The translations under genes were made by a program, and so were the position numbers. Under the pieces are notes generated by a model. The model saw nothing but the letters and a program-made list of their open reading frames with translations. It was not told the DNA's origin and made no database searches. Of a stretch of DNA of 64,000 nucleotides, positions 17,677 to 26,006 are shown piece after piece (position 1 is the stretch's first letter; every line of letters starts with the position of its first letter). Origin of the DNA: Fuscovulum blasticum DSM 2131 (GTDB lineage: Bacteria; Pseudomonadota; Alphaproteobacteria; Rhodobacterales; Rhodobacteraceae); NCBI RefSeq assembly GCF_003034965.1, contig NZ_PZKE01000003.1, forward strand, positions 1 to 64,000, given 5' to 3'.

Positions 17677-18579
17677 TCAGCCCGCCACCGCCGCCAGGTG
17701 GCGGGCAAAATCGGGGTTGGCCATCAGGGCGCGGCAGCGGGCGAAGCGGGTGTCGGCATAGCTGCGGAAATCGTCGGCGGGGTTGCCGTTCGCAAGCTGG
17801 ATCAGGCCCCACAGTGTCCAGAGCAGGTCGCACATCGCCTTGTAGATCACCATCCGCCCCATGTCGCGGGGGGAGGGCGGGGCGCCGAAATAGGCCTGCA
17901 TCATTTCGGCCTCCTGTTCCTCATCGAAACCGGCCTCGACCGACAGGTCGCCCAGATCCCACATCGGATCGTTCATGCCGGAATATTCCCAGTCCACCAC
18001 CCACATGGTTTCCCCGGTATCCAGGAAGTTCTCGCAGAGCGGATCGCAGTGGCAGGGCGCCTGCGGCAGCGGATGCGCGGCCAGCGCGGCGCGCACCGCC
18101 CCCGCTTCGGCCAGAACGTCGTGATAGCCCTCGGGCAGCGCCACCTCCTTGCCCGACAGCAGGCGAAGGTAGTCGTCGATCATGGCGAACAGCTCGAACC
18201 GCGCCGGAAAGACCGCGCCTGACGCGTGCAGCCGGGCAAAGGCGCGGGCGGCACGGGCGGGGCTGCCGGGGCGGGCACGGAACCCTTCGGGCGACATGGT
18301 GACGGTGCCGGGGATGAAGCGCGTGATCATCAGCCCGCTGGTCGGATCGGCATGAATCACCTCGGGGCTGACCCCGGCCGCGGCGGCGGCGCGGGCGGCG
18401 GCGGCCTCGTTCCTGCGGTCGATGTATTCCTCGGTCCCGTGGCCAGGCAGGCGCAGCACCAGATCGCCCAGCCGGTACACCCGGTTCGTCAGCCCGCCCA
18501 TCCGTTCCGGAACACCCGTTGCCCCGGCCAGCACGGGAAGTTCGCGGATCAGTCGGGCAATGTCTTCGGTGTCGCTCAT
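17677..18579 (-). CDS. Choline/ethanolamine kinase-like phosphotransferase
   Basis: A 300-residue aminoglycoside-phosphotransferase-fold kinase. The catalytic loop is HCDPLCENFL (HxDxxxxN) and the metal-binding motif is VVDWEYSGMNDPMWDLGDL, the form typical of choline/ethanolamine kinases such as LicA. The N-terminal GGLTNRVYRLGDLVLRLPG matches the ATP-binding region of that group. It probably phosphorylates choline, ethanolamine or a related amino alcohol for lipid or surface modification; the exact substrate is unproven. GGAGA precedes the ATG by seven bases. Confidence 0.82.
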   Translation of the reverse strand: MSDTEDIARLIRELPVLAGATGVPERMGGLTNRVYRLGDLVLRLPGHGTEEYIDRRNEAAAARAAAAAGVSPEVIHADPTSGLMITRFIPGTVTMSPEGFRARPGSPARAARAFARLHASGAVFPARFELFAMIDDYLRLLSGKEVALPEGYHDVLAEAGAVRAALAAHPLPQAPCHCDPLCENFLDTGETMWVVDWEYSGMNDPMWDLGDLSVEAGFDEEQEAEMMQAYFGAPPSPRDMGRMVIYKAMCDLLWTLWGLIQLANGNPADDFRSYADTRFARCRALMANPDFARHLAAVAG

Positions 18580-18676
18580 GGGTGTCTCCGGGCCGGTTCG
18601 GGGGTGCGTTCCGTGCGAAAGGTTATACTCTTCGCCGCACTTGGCCATGCAGGAATCGGCAGAAGCGGGGTGCGAC

Positions 18677-19291
18677 ATGACAGGGCATGACGGACATCTG
18701 GGCGCGGTCTATGACGCGAAGGCGCCGGACGAGGTGGCGGCGGCCTATGACGCCTGGGCCGAAGGCTATGATGCCGAAATGGCCAAGGCCGGTTATCGCC
18801 ATCCGACCATCGGTCTGGCCCTGCTGGCCCGCCACCTGCCGCGCGGGGCGGCGCCCATCCTGGATGCCGGCGTGGGCACGGGGCTGGCGGGGGCGTGGTA
18901 TGGCATCCTGGGCTGGCCCCAGGTCTGGGGCGTGGACATCAGCGAAGGGATGCTGGGCGTTGCCGCCCGCAAGGGCAGCTATGCCCGCCTGTCGCGCGCC
19001 GTGCTGGGCGAGCCGCTGGCGTTCGCCGATGGCCAGTTCGCCGCCGTGATCTCGACCGGGGTGTTCACCACCGGCCATGTCGGCGCCGAGGCGCTGCCCG
19101 AACTGATCCGCATCACCGCGCCGGGCGGCGTGATCGTGCTGACGGTCAAGGGCACGCTCTGGGACGGCGGCTTCGAAGCCGCGCTGATGGCGCAGCCGGT
19201 AGATCTGCTTGAGCTGACCGAACCCTATGTCTCGATGCCCGGCGATGCCGCCACCACGCCCAGCCGGGCCGTGGCGTTGCGCGTGCGCTGA
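18677..19291 (+). CDS. SAM-dependent methyltransferase (class I)
   Basis: A 204-residue Rossmann-fold methyltransferase. The SAM site is ILDAGVGTGLAG (motif I, near residue 55), followed by VWGVDISEGML (motif II) and FAAVISTGVFTTGHV. The N-terminal DEVAAAYDAWAEGYD is typical of UbiE/Williams-Beuren-type small methyltransferases. The substrate is unknown. It is divergent from the kinase-like gene with 97 bases between them, which hints at shared control but no clear operator is seen. The start was chosen because upstream codons belong to the antisense of its neighbour. Confidence 0.8.
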   Translation: MTGHDGHLGAVYDAKAPDEVAAAYDAWAEGYDAEMAKAGYRHPTIGLALLARHLPRGAAPILDAGVGTGLAGAWYGILGWPQVWGVDISEGMLGVAARKGSYARLSRAVLGEPLAFADGQFAAVISTGVFTTGHVGAEALPELIRITAPGGVIVLTVKGTLWDGGFEAALMAQPVDLLELTEPYVSMPGDAATTPSRAVALRVR

Positions 19292-19322
19292 CCACGGCCC
19301 CGGCAGGCCGGGGGGCAGAACA

Positions 19323-19358
19323 GAAAAAGGCCCGCCGGACACGGGGTCGCGGCGGGCC
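19323..19358 (-). terminator. Rho-independent terminator of the OmpA-family gene
   Basis: Read leftward, GGCCCGCCG and CGGCGGGCC form a 9-base stem at 19329-19358, followed by a run of five T. It begins about 25 bases after the OmpA-family stop codon. Confidence 0.8.
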
Positions 19359-19382
19359 GGATCGGCAACTATGCCGGGGCGC

Positions 19383-20030
19383 TTACTGGTTCGGGCGGAT
19401 GATGATCTCGACCCGGCGGTTCTGCGCGCGGCCTTCCGGCGTCAGGTTCGAGGCCACGGGAACATCCTCGCCGCGGCCATAGGCCACCAGACGGCCCGAG
19501 GGGACGCCACCGTCACGCAGGATCGACGCCACCGAAGAGGCGCGGCGCTGCGACAGGTCCATGTTGTAGGCGGCGGTGCCGGTGTTGTCGGTATGGCCGA
19601 TCACCTCGATCCGGCTGTTGGGGTATTTCAGCAGGCTTGCGGCAACCGCCTTGACATCGCGGGTCAGGTCGCCGCGCACCGTGGCGCTGTTGGTGGCGAA
19701 CAGCAGGTCTTGCGGCATGTTCACGATCAGATAGCCACCGGCGTTGGTCACCGTGATGCCGGGCGACAACTGGCTGCGCAGTTCGGCCGCCTGCTGGTCC
19801 AGCGTGGCGCCGATGGCCCCGCCCAGAACGCCGCCGATCACGGCGCCGACGGCCGCCTTGCCCAGCTTGTTGTCGCCGGACGAAGCCCCGACGGCCGCCC
19901 CGGCCAGGGCCCCGATGGCCGCGCCGGTCTTGGTGCGGGCGTTCGGGTCGTTGGGATAGGCATTGGGGTCGACGCAGGCCGACAGGGCCAGGGTTCCGGC
20001 CAGTGCCAGCAGAACAGGAGATTTCATCAT
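19383..20030 (-). CDS. OmpA-family outer membrane lipoprotein (YiaD-like)
   Basis: About 215 residues. A lipoprotein signal ends in LALSAC with the lipidated Cys. A glycine-zipper segment follows (GAAIGALAGAAVGASSG and AAVGAVIGGVLGGAIGA), and then the OmpA peptidoglycan-binding domain with IEVIGHTDNTG, LSQRRASSV and RAQNRRVEI. It anchors the outer membrane to peptidoglycan. Two adjacent ATG codons begin at 20030; a start 18 bases upstream is also possible and would not change the mature protein. It has its own terminator. Confidence 0.9.
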   Translation of the reverse strand: MMKSPVLLALAGTLALSACVDPNAYPNDPNARTKTGAAIGALAGAAVGASSGDNKLGKAAVGAVIGGVLGGAIGATLDQQAAELRSQLSPGITVTNAGGYLIVNMPQDLLFATNSATVRGDLTRDVKAVAASLLKYPNSRIEVIGHTDNTGTAAYNMDLSQRRASSVASILRDGGVPSGRLVAYGRGEDVPVASNLTPEGRAQNRRVEIIIRPNQ

Positions 20031-20159
20031 ATGTATGCTCGTTGCCATTTGCTTCACTGCCCTGCCGGGTGGCCGGGCTTGGCAAAGATATAACACGTTC
20101 GGCGGGATTACGGCCAGTGCCCTGCCCGGTTGCGCAAGGTTCCGCGCAAGGCGAGCTGG

Positions 20160-20999
20160 TCACATCCCCGTGCGTGCCGCTTCCCAGGCCAGCATGGCGC
20201 GTTTGCGCGGCAGGCCCCAGTGATAGCCGCCAAGCCCCCCGTCCCGGCGCAGCGCGCGGTGGCACGGGATCAGGAAGCTGATCGGGTTGCGCCCCACGGC
20301 GGTTCCGACCGCGCGCTGCGCGCTGGGATGGCCGACCCGGGTGGCGATTTCGGAATAGGTGGTGACATGGCCGGTGGGAATGGCCAGCAGCGCCTCCCAC
20401 ACCTTGATCTGGAACGGGGCGCCGATCAGATGCAGCGGCGTTTCGGCCCCGGCCGAGGGCGCGAAGGCCGACAGGGCCCAGGGGCGCAAGGCCTCGGGGT
20501 TCTCGACATAGGTCGCGTGCGGCCAGCGGCTGGCCAGATCGACAAAGGCGGCCTCCTCTCCCACCTCGTCGGAAAATCCGATGCCGCAGATGCCCCGGTC
20601 GGTGCCCATGACCAGCGCGGGGCCGAAGGGGCTGTCGAACCAGCCCCAGAGAATGGTCAGCCCCGCGCCGCCGCGGGCATAATCGCCGGGCGACATGGCT
20701 TCCCAGGTCAGGAACAGGTCATGCAGGCGGCCGCTGCTCGACAGGCCCACATCCTGCGCGGTGGCCAGCGTGGTGTGGCGTTCGGCCAGCAGGCGGCGGG
20801 CGTGGTCCAGCGTCAGATATTGCTGATAGCGCTTCGGGCTGACGCCGACCCACTGGCTGAAGGTGCGCTGGAAATGCGCCGGGCTCATGCCCATGCGGGC
20901 GGCCAGACCGTCCAGCGTCAGCGCGGGGCCGGCCTCGTCGATGATCTTCAGCGCGCGGCCGATGACGGCATAATGATAGGAGGGGGATTGATCGGTCAT
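20160..20999 (-). CDS. Ada-like methylated-DNA-protein-cysteine methyltransferase with AraC domain
   Basis: A 279-residue fusion. Residues 1-105 are an AraC-type helix-turn-helix (LDGLAARMGMSPAHFQRTFSQWVG). Residues 115-279 are an alkylguanine-DNA methyltransferase with the acceptor Cys246 in IPCHR, plus PTGHVTTYSEIA and the helix-turn-helix AQRAVGTAVGRNP. The N-terminal zinc-cysteine domain of E. coli Ada, which senses methylphosphotriesters, is missing, so it cannot be activated in the same way. It repairs O6-methylguanine or O4-methylthymine by a suicide transfer. Confidence 0.9.
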   Translation of the reverse strand: MTDQSPSYHYAVIGRALKIIDEAGPALTLDGLAARMGMSPAHFQRTFSQWVGVSPKRYQQYLTLDHARRLLAERHTTLATAQDVGLSSSGRLHDLFLTWEAMSPGDYARGGAGLTILWGWFDSPFGPALVMGTDRGICGIGFSDEVGEEAAFVDLASRWPHATYVENPEALRPWALSAFAPSAGAETPLHLIGAPFQIKVWEALLAIPTGHVTTYSEIATRVGHPSAQRAVGTAVGRNPISFLIPCHRALRRDGGLGGYHWGLPRKRAMLAWEAARTGM

Positions 21000-21126
21000 G
21001 GCGGGCCTGTGAACAAGGAAAACAGTCTGGGAAGCGGCACCCCTGTCTTACCCCGCCGCCCCGTACCCCGGCGACCCGATTCCTGCGGCTTGTGGCAGGG
21101 CGGGGTTTGTGGTCTGAAACGGAACC

Positions 21127-21768
21127 ATGGTCCGCCAGCTTGATTATCCTGCCATGAAGGCCGTCTTCACCCGGTTCCGCGACCTTGAGGCGGAACCGAA
21201 GGGCGAGCTTGAGCATGTGAACGCCTATACCCTGCTGGTGGCCGTCGCCCTGTCGGCGCAGGCCACCGACAAGGGCGTGAACCGCGCCACGCGGGGGCTG
21301 TTCGCCCTTGCCGACACGCCGGAAAAGATGCTGGCGCTGGGGGAAGAAGGCCTGATCGAGCATATCAGGACCATCGGCCTTTACCGCACCAAGGCGAAGA
21401 ACGTCATCAAGCTGTCGCAGCGCCTGATTGACGCCTACGGCGGCGAGGTGCCCTCCAGCCGGGCCGCGCTGATGACGCTGCCGGGGGTGGGCCGCAAGAC
21501 GGCGAATGTGGTGCTGAACATGTGGTTCCGTCTGCCCGCGCAGGCGGTCGATACCCATATCTTCCGCGTCGGCAACCGCAGCGGCCTTGCCCCGGGCCGG
21601 GATGAGGCGGCGGTGGAACGCGCCATCGAGGACAATGTTCCCGCCGAGTTCCAGCAGCACGCACACCACTGGCTGATCCTGCACGGCCGGTATATCTGCC
21701 TGGCGCGCAAACCGAAGTGCGGCATCTGCCCGATTTCGGACTGGTGCCTTTTCGAGGAGAAGACATGA
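21127..21768 (+). CDS. nth: Endonuclease III
   Basis: A 213-residue bifunctional DNA glycosylase/AP lyase that removes oxidised pyrimidines. The helix-hairpin-helix is LPGVGRKTANVV with catalytic Lys124, and the catalytic Asp142 is in VDTHIFRVGNR. The four cysteines of the [4Fe-4S] cluster are Cys191, Cys198, Cys201 and Cys207, spaced C-X6-C-X2-C-X5-C. All key residues are present. Its stop overlaps the start of the next gene by four bases. Confidence 0.97.
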   Translation: MVRQLDYPAMKAVFTRFRDLEAEPKGELEHVNAYTLLVAVALSAQATDKGVNRATRGLFALADTPEKMLALGEEGLIEHIRTIGLYRTKAKNVIKLSQRLIDAYGGEVPSSRAALMTLPGVGRKTANVVLNMWFRLPAQAVDTHIFRVGNRSGLAPGRDEAAVERAIEDNVPAEFQQHAHHWLILHGRYICLARKPKCGICPISDWCLFEEKT

Positions 21769-22748
21769 AGACCTATCAGGTGGTGGGAATCGGGAACGCG
21801 ATCGTGGACGTGTTCTCGACGGCGGATGACAGCTTTCTGGACCTGATGGGGATCGAGAAGGGCATCATGCAACTGGTCGAGCGCGAGCGCGGCGAGATGC
21901 TTTATGCCGCGATGAAGGATCGCCGGCAGGCGCCGGGCGGATCGGTGGCCAACACGCTGGCCGGAATCGGGGCGCTGGGCCTGTCCACCGCCTTCATCGG
22001 GCGCGTGCATGATGATGCACTGGGGCGGTTCTACGCCCAGTCGATGGCGGCCGAGGGCACCGATTTCGTCAACCCGCCGGTCAAGGGCGGCGATCTGCCC
22101 ACCTCGCGCAGCATGATCTTCGTCTCGCCCGATGGCGAGCGGTCGATGAACACCTATCTGGGCATCTCGTCGGAACTGGGGCCGGACGACGTGTCGGAAA
22201 GCGTGGCCGGCCGGGCCGAGATCCTGTTCCTTGAGGGCTATCTTTACGACAAGCCCGGCGGCAAGCAGGCGTTCGAACGCGCGGCGCGGCTGACGCGGGC
22301 GGCGGGCGGCAAGGCCGGCATCGCGCTGTCAGATCCGTTCTGCGTGGAACGCCACCGGGCCGACTTCCGCCGTCTGGTGAAGGAACTGGATTTCGTGATC
22401 GGCAACGAACACGAATGGTCGTCGCTGTATCAGACCGACCTGTCTGCGGCGCTGGAACGCGCGGCGCAGGATGCGGGCACCGTGGTCTGCACCCGGTCGG
22501 GGCATGATGTGGTGCTGGTGCGCGGCGATGAACAGGTGGTGGTGCCGGTGCGCCGCGTGGTGCCGGTCGATGCCACCGGCGCGGGCGACCAGTTCGCCGC
22601 CGGTTTCATCTACGGTCTGGCCACCGGCGCCTCGCTCGATGTGGCGGGGCGCATGGGCTGCGTTGCCGCGGCCGAGGTGATCGGCCATTTCGGCGCCCGC
22701 CCCGAAGCCGATGTCATGGCGCTGTTCCGGGCCGAAGGGCTGGCCTGA
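21765..22748 (+). CDS. PfkB-family kinase (adenosine kinase-like)
   Basis: A 327-residue ribokinase-superfamily enzyme. The N-terminal GIGNAIVDVFSTADD and APGGSVANTLAGIGALG are the PfkB substrate-side signatures. The C-terminal DATGAGDQFAAGFIYGL carries the catalytic Asp and anion hole. Members with this layout in alphaproteobacteria are annotated as adenosine kinases, which fits purine salvage, but sugar specificity cannot be excluded. The ATG overlaps the nth stop (ATGA), and GAGGAG precedes it, so the pair is one operon. Confidence 0.88.
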   Translation: MKTYQVVGIGNAIVDVFSTADDSFLDLMGIEKGIMQLVERERGEMLYAAMKDRRQAPGGSVANTLAGIGALGLSTAFIGRVHDDALGRFYAQSMAAEGTDFVNPPVKGGDLPTSRSMIFVSPDGERSMNTYLGISSELGPDDVSESVAGRAEILFLEGYLYDKPGGKQAFERAARLTRAAGGKAGIALSDPFCVERHRADFRRLVKELDFVIGNEHEWSSLYQTDLSAALERAAQDAGTVVCTRSGHDVVLVRGDEQVVVPVRRVVPVDATGAGDQFAAGFIYGLATGASLDVAGRMGCVAAAEVIGHFGARPEADVMALFRAEGLA

Positions 22749-22759
22749 CAGGCGCCCGT

Positions 22760-22787
22760 CGGCGGCCCCTCGGATGACGGGCCGCCG
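22760..22787. terminator. Hairpin between convergent PfkB kinase and znuA
   Basis: CGGCGGCCC and GGGCCGCCG form a 9-base stem around a 10-base loop between the two stop codons. A T-run is weak, so its terminating strength is uncertain. Confidence 0.5.
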
Positions 22788-22799
22788 GTTCCTGCGGGG

Positions 22800-23756
22800 T
22801 CAGCCCTGCAGGCAATCGGCCAGCGTGCGGGCCAGCGTCGTCAGAAGCGCCGGATAGGCGGCGGGGCCGGTCTCGCCCGAGGCCGATCCTTCCGGGTCAA
22901 GCGCGGCCCCGACGCGGATGCCGGTGCCATCGGCCATCTGCGCCACCAGCGCGGGGTCGTGCTGCACCTCGGGGAAGATGCAGACCGCGCCGTCATGCTC
23001 GATCTTCTCGCGCAGCGCGGCCAGACGCTTGGCCCCGGGCGTTGCGGCATCGCCAAGCGCGACGGTGCCGGCGGAGGTCAGCCCGTAATGGCCCACGAAA
23101 TAGCCATAGGCTTCGTGGAAGGCGACGAACGGCTTGTCCTTGACCGGGGCCAGCAGGGCGGCGGCTTCGGCATCGGCGGCGTCAATGGCGGCAACCGCCT
23201 TGTCGGCATTGGCGGCATAGGCGGCGGCATTGTCCGGGTCGATCCGCGCCAGTTCGGCGGCAATCGCCCGCGCCCAGAGCTTGCCATTGGCCGGTTCCAG
23301 CCAGGCGTGCGGGTCCAGCCCGGTATGGGAATGGCCGTGTTCGTCATGGCCGGCCTCGCCGTCATGGTCCGCCGCTTCGGCATGATCGTGATCCTCGCCC
23401 TCGGCGTGATCATGGTCTTCGGCGGGGGCGAAGTCTTGCCGGTGGGTGCCTTCGGTCGTCAGCAGGGTCAGCAGGGCGGCGCCTTCGGGCCGGATTTCCA
23501 GCGCCTTGTCCAGCCAGGGCGTCAGTTGCGGGCCGATCCAGATCACCAGATCGGCGTCCGACAGCGCGGCGGCCTGGCTGGGCTTCAGCTCATAGCTGTG
23601 CGGCGAAGCACCCTTGCCCAGCAGCATCTGCGGGGTTCCCACGCCCTCCATCACCGCGGCGGTGATCGACTGCACGGGCGGAATGTCGGTGACCACGGTC
23701 GGCACCTCGGCCATTGCGGCGGTGCTGGTCAGTAGAAGTGCAATGATATAACGCAT
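22800..23756 (-). CDS. znuA: Zinc ABC transporter substrate-binding protein
   Basis: A 318-residue periplasmic cluster A-I binding protein that captures Zn(II) for the ZnuBC permease. It has a signal peptide (IIALLLTSTAAMA), a first metal His in KGASPHSYELKPSQ, and a large His/Asp/Glu-rich loop around residues 115-145 (EDHDHAEGEDHDHAEAADHD and more), the ZnuA hallmark that separates it from Mn-binding relatives. The His in HAWLEPANG, AFHEAYGYF and the Asp/His near the C-terminus complete the site. It is divergent from zur-znuCB, with a Zur operator between. Confidence 0.96.
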   Translation of the reverse strand: MRYIIALLLTSTAAMAEVPTVVTDIPPVQSITAAVMEGVGTPQMLLGKGASPHSYELKPSQAAALSDADLVIWIGPQLTPWLDKALEIRPEGAALLTLLTTEGTHRQDFAPAEDHDHAEGEDHDHAEAADHDGEAGHDEHGHSHTGLDPHAWLEPANGKLWARAIAAELARIDPDNAAAYAANADKAVAAIDAADAEAAALLAPVKDKPFVAFHEAYGYFVGHYGLTSAGTVALGDAATPGAKRLAALREKIEHDGAVCIFPEVQHDPALVAQMADGTGIRVGAALDPEGSASGETGPAAYPALLTTLARTLADCLQG

Positions 23757-23793
23757 GGGTCAGGCCTTTCGGACTCGGGGTTCGAGGTCTATG

Positions 23794-23807
23794 TATGTAA
23801 TATCATA
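23794..23807. promoter_or_regulatory. Zur operator (divergent znuA / zur-znuCB)
   Basis: TATG, six bases, CATA is a dyad centred in an AT-rich island (TGTATGTAATATCATAACA) in the 69-base space between znuA and zur. It resembles the alphaproteobacterial Zur box. Zinc-loaded Zur bound here would repress both directions. Confidence 0.75.
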
Positions 23808-23825
23808 ACACGTCAAGGCCCCGCC

Positions 23826-24344
23826 ATGCCGCATGACCACGCCGAAGCCTGCCCCGGTTGCGCCGATCCCTCGGCCGCCTTCGCGCCGCATGACCACACC
23901 CATTGCGCCGCCGATGTGCTGGCGCGGGCCGAAGTCTTGGCCGGGGCCGCCGGTGCCCGGCTGACGCCGGTGCGGCGGCGGGTGCTGGAAATCCTGCTGG
24001 AAAGCCATCGCGCCATGGGCGCCTATGACGTGCTGAACCGGCTGTCGGCGGAAGGGTTCGGCAACCAGCCCCCGGTGGCCTATCGCGCGCTGGAATTCCT
24101 TGAAGAACAGGGCTTTGTCCATCGCATCCGCCGGCTGAACGCCTTTGCGGCCTGTATGCACCCGGGCGAAAGCCACGCGCCGGTGTTCCTGATCTGCCGC
24201 ACATGCCAGTCGGTCGCCGAAGCGGCCGGTGCCCCCGTGCGCGCCGCGGTCGAGGCGGCCGCAGCCGGCATGGGCTTTGCCGTCGAACGCACCACGGTCG
24301 AGGCGCTGGGCCTGTGCCCCGCCTGCGCGGGGGCCGCCGCATGA
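23826..24344 (+). CDS. zur: Zinc uptake regulator, Fur family
   Basis: A 172-residue Fur-family repressor. The winged helix occupies about residues 45-100 (TPVRRRVLEILLESHRAMGA, PVAYRALEFLEEQGFVHRI). The structural zinc cysteines are in ICRTCQ and LCPACAG near the C-terminus. The N-terminus (MPHDHAEACPGCADP, then HDHTHC) is an unusual His/Cys-rich extension of about 27 residues that could bind extra metal. It is first in an operon with znuC and znuB and so is autoregulated, given the operator just upstream. Confidence 0.93.
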   Translation: MPHDHAEACPGCADPSAAFAPHDHTHCAADVLARAEVLAGAAGARLTPVRRRVLEILLESHRAMGAYDVLNRLSAEGFGNQPPVAYRALEFLEEQGFVHRIRRLNAFAACMHPGESHAPVFLICRTCQSVAEAAGAPVRAAVEAAAAGMGFAVERTTVEALGLCPACAGAAA

Positions 24345-25114
24345 GCCTGATTTCCGCCGATCACATCTGCGTTCGCCTTGGCGGCGAAGAGGTGCTGCAC
24401 GATGTTTCGCTGCGGCTGGAACCGGGCGAGATCGTCACCGTTGTCGGGCCGAACGGATCGGGCAAGTCCACGCTGCTGCGGGCGATGCTGGGCATCGTGC
24501 CGGTGGCGGGCGGGCGGGTGACGCGGGCCGCCGGGCTGCGGCTGGGCTATGTGCCGCAAAAGCTGATGATCGACCGCAGTATGCCGATCAGCGTGCGCCG
24601 CTTCCTGTCGCTGCCGCTGCGGGTTGGCGCGGCCGACGTGGCGGCCGTGCTGGCGCGGGTCGGCATGGAGGGGCAGCAGGAGGCGCAACTGACCGCGCTG
24701 TCCGGCGGGCAGTTGCAGCGTGTGCTGCTGGCGCGCGCGCTTCTGGGCCGGCCGCAGGTGCTGATGCTGGATGAACCGACCCAGGGTCTGGACCAGCCGG
24801 GCGAGGCCGCCTTCTACCGGCTGATCGAGGAAGTCCGCACGGAAACCGGCTGCGCGGTGCTGATGGTCAGCCATGACCTGCATGTGGTGATGGCCGCCAG
24901 TGACCGGGTGATCTGCCTGAACGGCCATGTCTGCTGCGAAGGGGCGCCGCATGTGGTGTCAACCGCGCCGGAATACCGCGCGCTGTTCGGGCTGGGCACC
25001 CGGGGGGCGCTGGCGCTCTATCGCCACGAACATGACCATGACCACAACGCCGGGCCGGACCACGGCCACGACCACCACCATCATCCCCATACCCACGATC
25101 ATCATCATGCTTGA
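24341..25114 (+). CDS. znuC: Zinc ABC transporter ATP-binding protein
   Basis: A 257-residue ABC ATPase. Walker A is GPNGSGKST at residues 36-44, the signature LSGGQLQR is at 120-127, Walker B is LMLDEP at 141-146, and the switch His is in VSHDLHVV. The C-terminus ends in a histidine-rich tail of about 28 residues (HEHDHDHN to HDHHHA), a possible cytoplasmic zinc sink or sensor. The start overlaps the zur stop (ATGA) and the stop lies eight bases inside znuB. Confidence 0.96.
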   Translation: MSLISADHICVRLGGEEVLHDVSLRLEPGEIVTVVGPNGSGKSTLLRAMLGIVPVAGGRVTRAAGLRLGYVPQKLMIDRSMPISVRRFLSLPLRVGAADVAAVLARVGMEGQQEAQLTALSGGQLQRVLLARALLGRPQVLMLDEPTQGLDQPGEAAFYRLIEEVRTETGCAVLMVSHDLHVVMAASDRVICLNGHVCCEGAPHVVSTAPEYRALFGLGTRGALALYRHEHDHDHNAGPDHGHDHHHHPHTHDHHHA

Positions 25115-25898
25115 CGATTTCCTTGTCCGCGCCGCGCTGGCCGGCGTGGGCCTGTCGCTGGCCACCGGGCCGCTGGGCGCCTTTGTCGTCTGGCGGCGGA
25201 TGGCCTATTTCGGCGATGCCACCGCCCATGCCGCCATTCTGGGCGTCGCGCTGGCGCTGGCAACGGGCCTGCCCATCGTGGCCGGCACGCTGGTGGTGGC
25301 CGCCGCCATGGCCGTCACCGTGGCGGGGCTGGCCGCCCGGGGCTGGGCGATGGACACCACGCTGGGCGTGCTGGCCCATTCCGCGCTGGCCTTCGGTCTG
25401 GTGGCGGTCAGCTACTTCCCTTCGGTGCGGACCGATCTTTCGTCCTATCTGTTCGGGGACATCCTGGCCGTCACCCGGGGCGATCTGGGGCTGATCTGGG
25501 GCGGGGCGGTGGCGGTGGCGGTCTTGCTGCTGTGGCGCTGGCAGGCGCTGTTGACCAGCACCCTGAACGAAGACCTGGCCCATGCCAGCGGCCTGAACCC
25601 CGACCGCGAGCGGCTGGTGCTGGTGCTGGCCATGGCGCTGACGGTGGCGGTCTCGCTCAAGGTGGTGGGGGCGCTGCTGATTGCGGCCATGCTTATCATC
25701 CCGGCCGCCGCCGCGCGCGGTCTGGCGCGCAGCCCCGAAGGCATGGCGCTGGGCGCCACCCTGATCGGGGCGCTGGCCACGCTGGCCGGGTTGCGGCTGT
25801 CGCTCTGGCAGGACACGCCGGCGGGGCCGTCGATCATCGTGGCGGCGGCGGCCTGCTTTGTGGTCGCGGCGGTGCTGGGGCGGGTGCGCCGGGCCTGA
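25107..25898 (+). CDS. znuB: Zinc ABC transporter permease
   Basis: A 263-residue polytopic ABC-3 family permease with seven or eight hydrophobic segments. Family features are RAALAGVGLSLATGPLGAF at the N-terminus, YFGDATAHAAILG, and LTVAVSLKVVGALLIAAMLIIPAAAARG, the region that contacts ZnuC. The start lies inside the end of znuC, so the three genes zur, znuC and znuB are translated in a chain. Confidence 0.95.
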   Translation: MLDDFLVRAALAGVGLSLATGPLGAFVVWRRMAYFGDATAHAAILGVALALATGLPIVAGTLVVAAAMAVTVAGLAARGWAMDTTLGVLAHSALAFGLVAVSYFPSVRTDLSSYLFGDILAVTRGDLGLIWGGAVAVAVLLLWRWQALLTSTLNEDLAHASGLNPDRERLVLVLAMALTVAVSLKVVGALLIAAMLIIPAAAARGLARSPEGMALGATLIGALATLAGLRLSLWQDTPAGPSIIVAAAACFVVAAVLGRVRRA

Positions 25899-26006
25899 CG
25901 CGCCGCTGAAAAACTGCCCCGGACCTGCCCGAAGCCTGCCGCAATCACCGCCTATTCCGGCCCCACGGACGCGCCGCCCCCGGGCGCGGCCAGGGGGATT
26001 TCGCGG

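Noticed and set aside
25020-25110. CA/AT-rich simple repeat at the end of znuC
   Set aside because: It encodes the histidine-rich tail of ZnuC and is explained by the protein.
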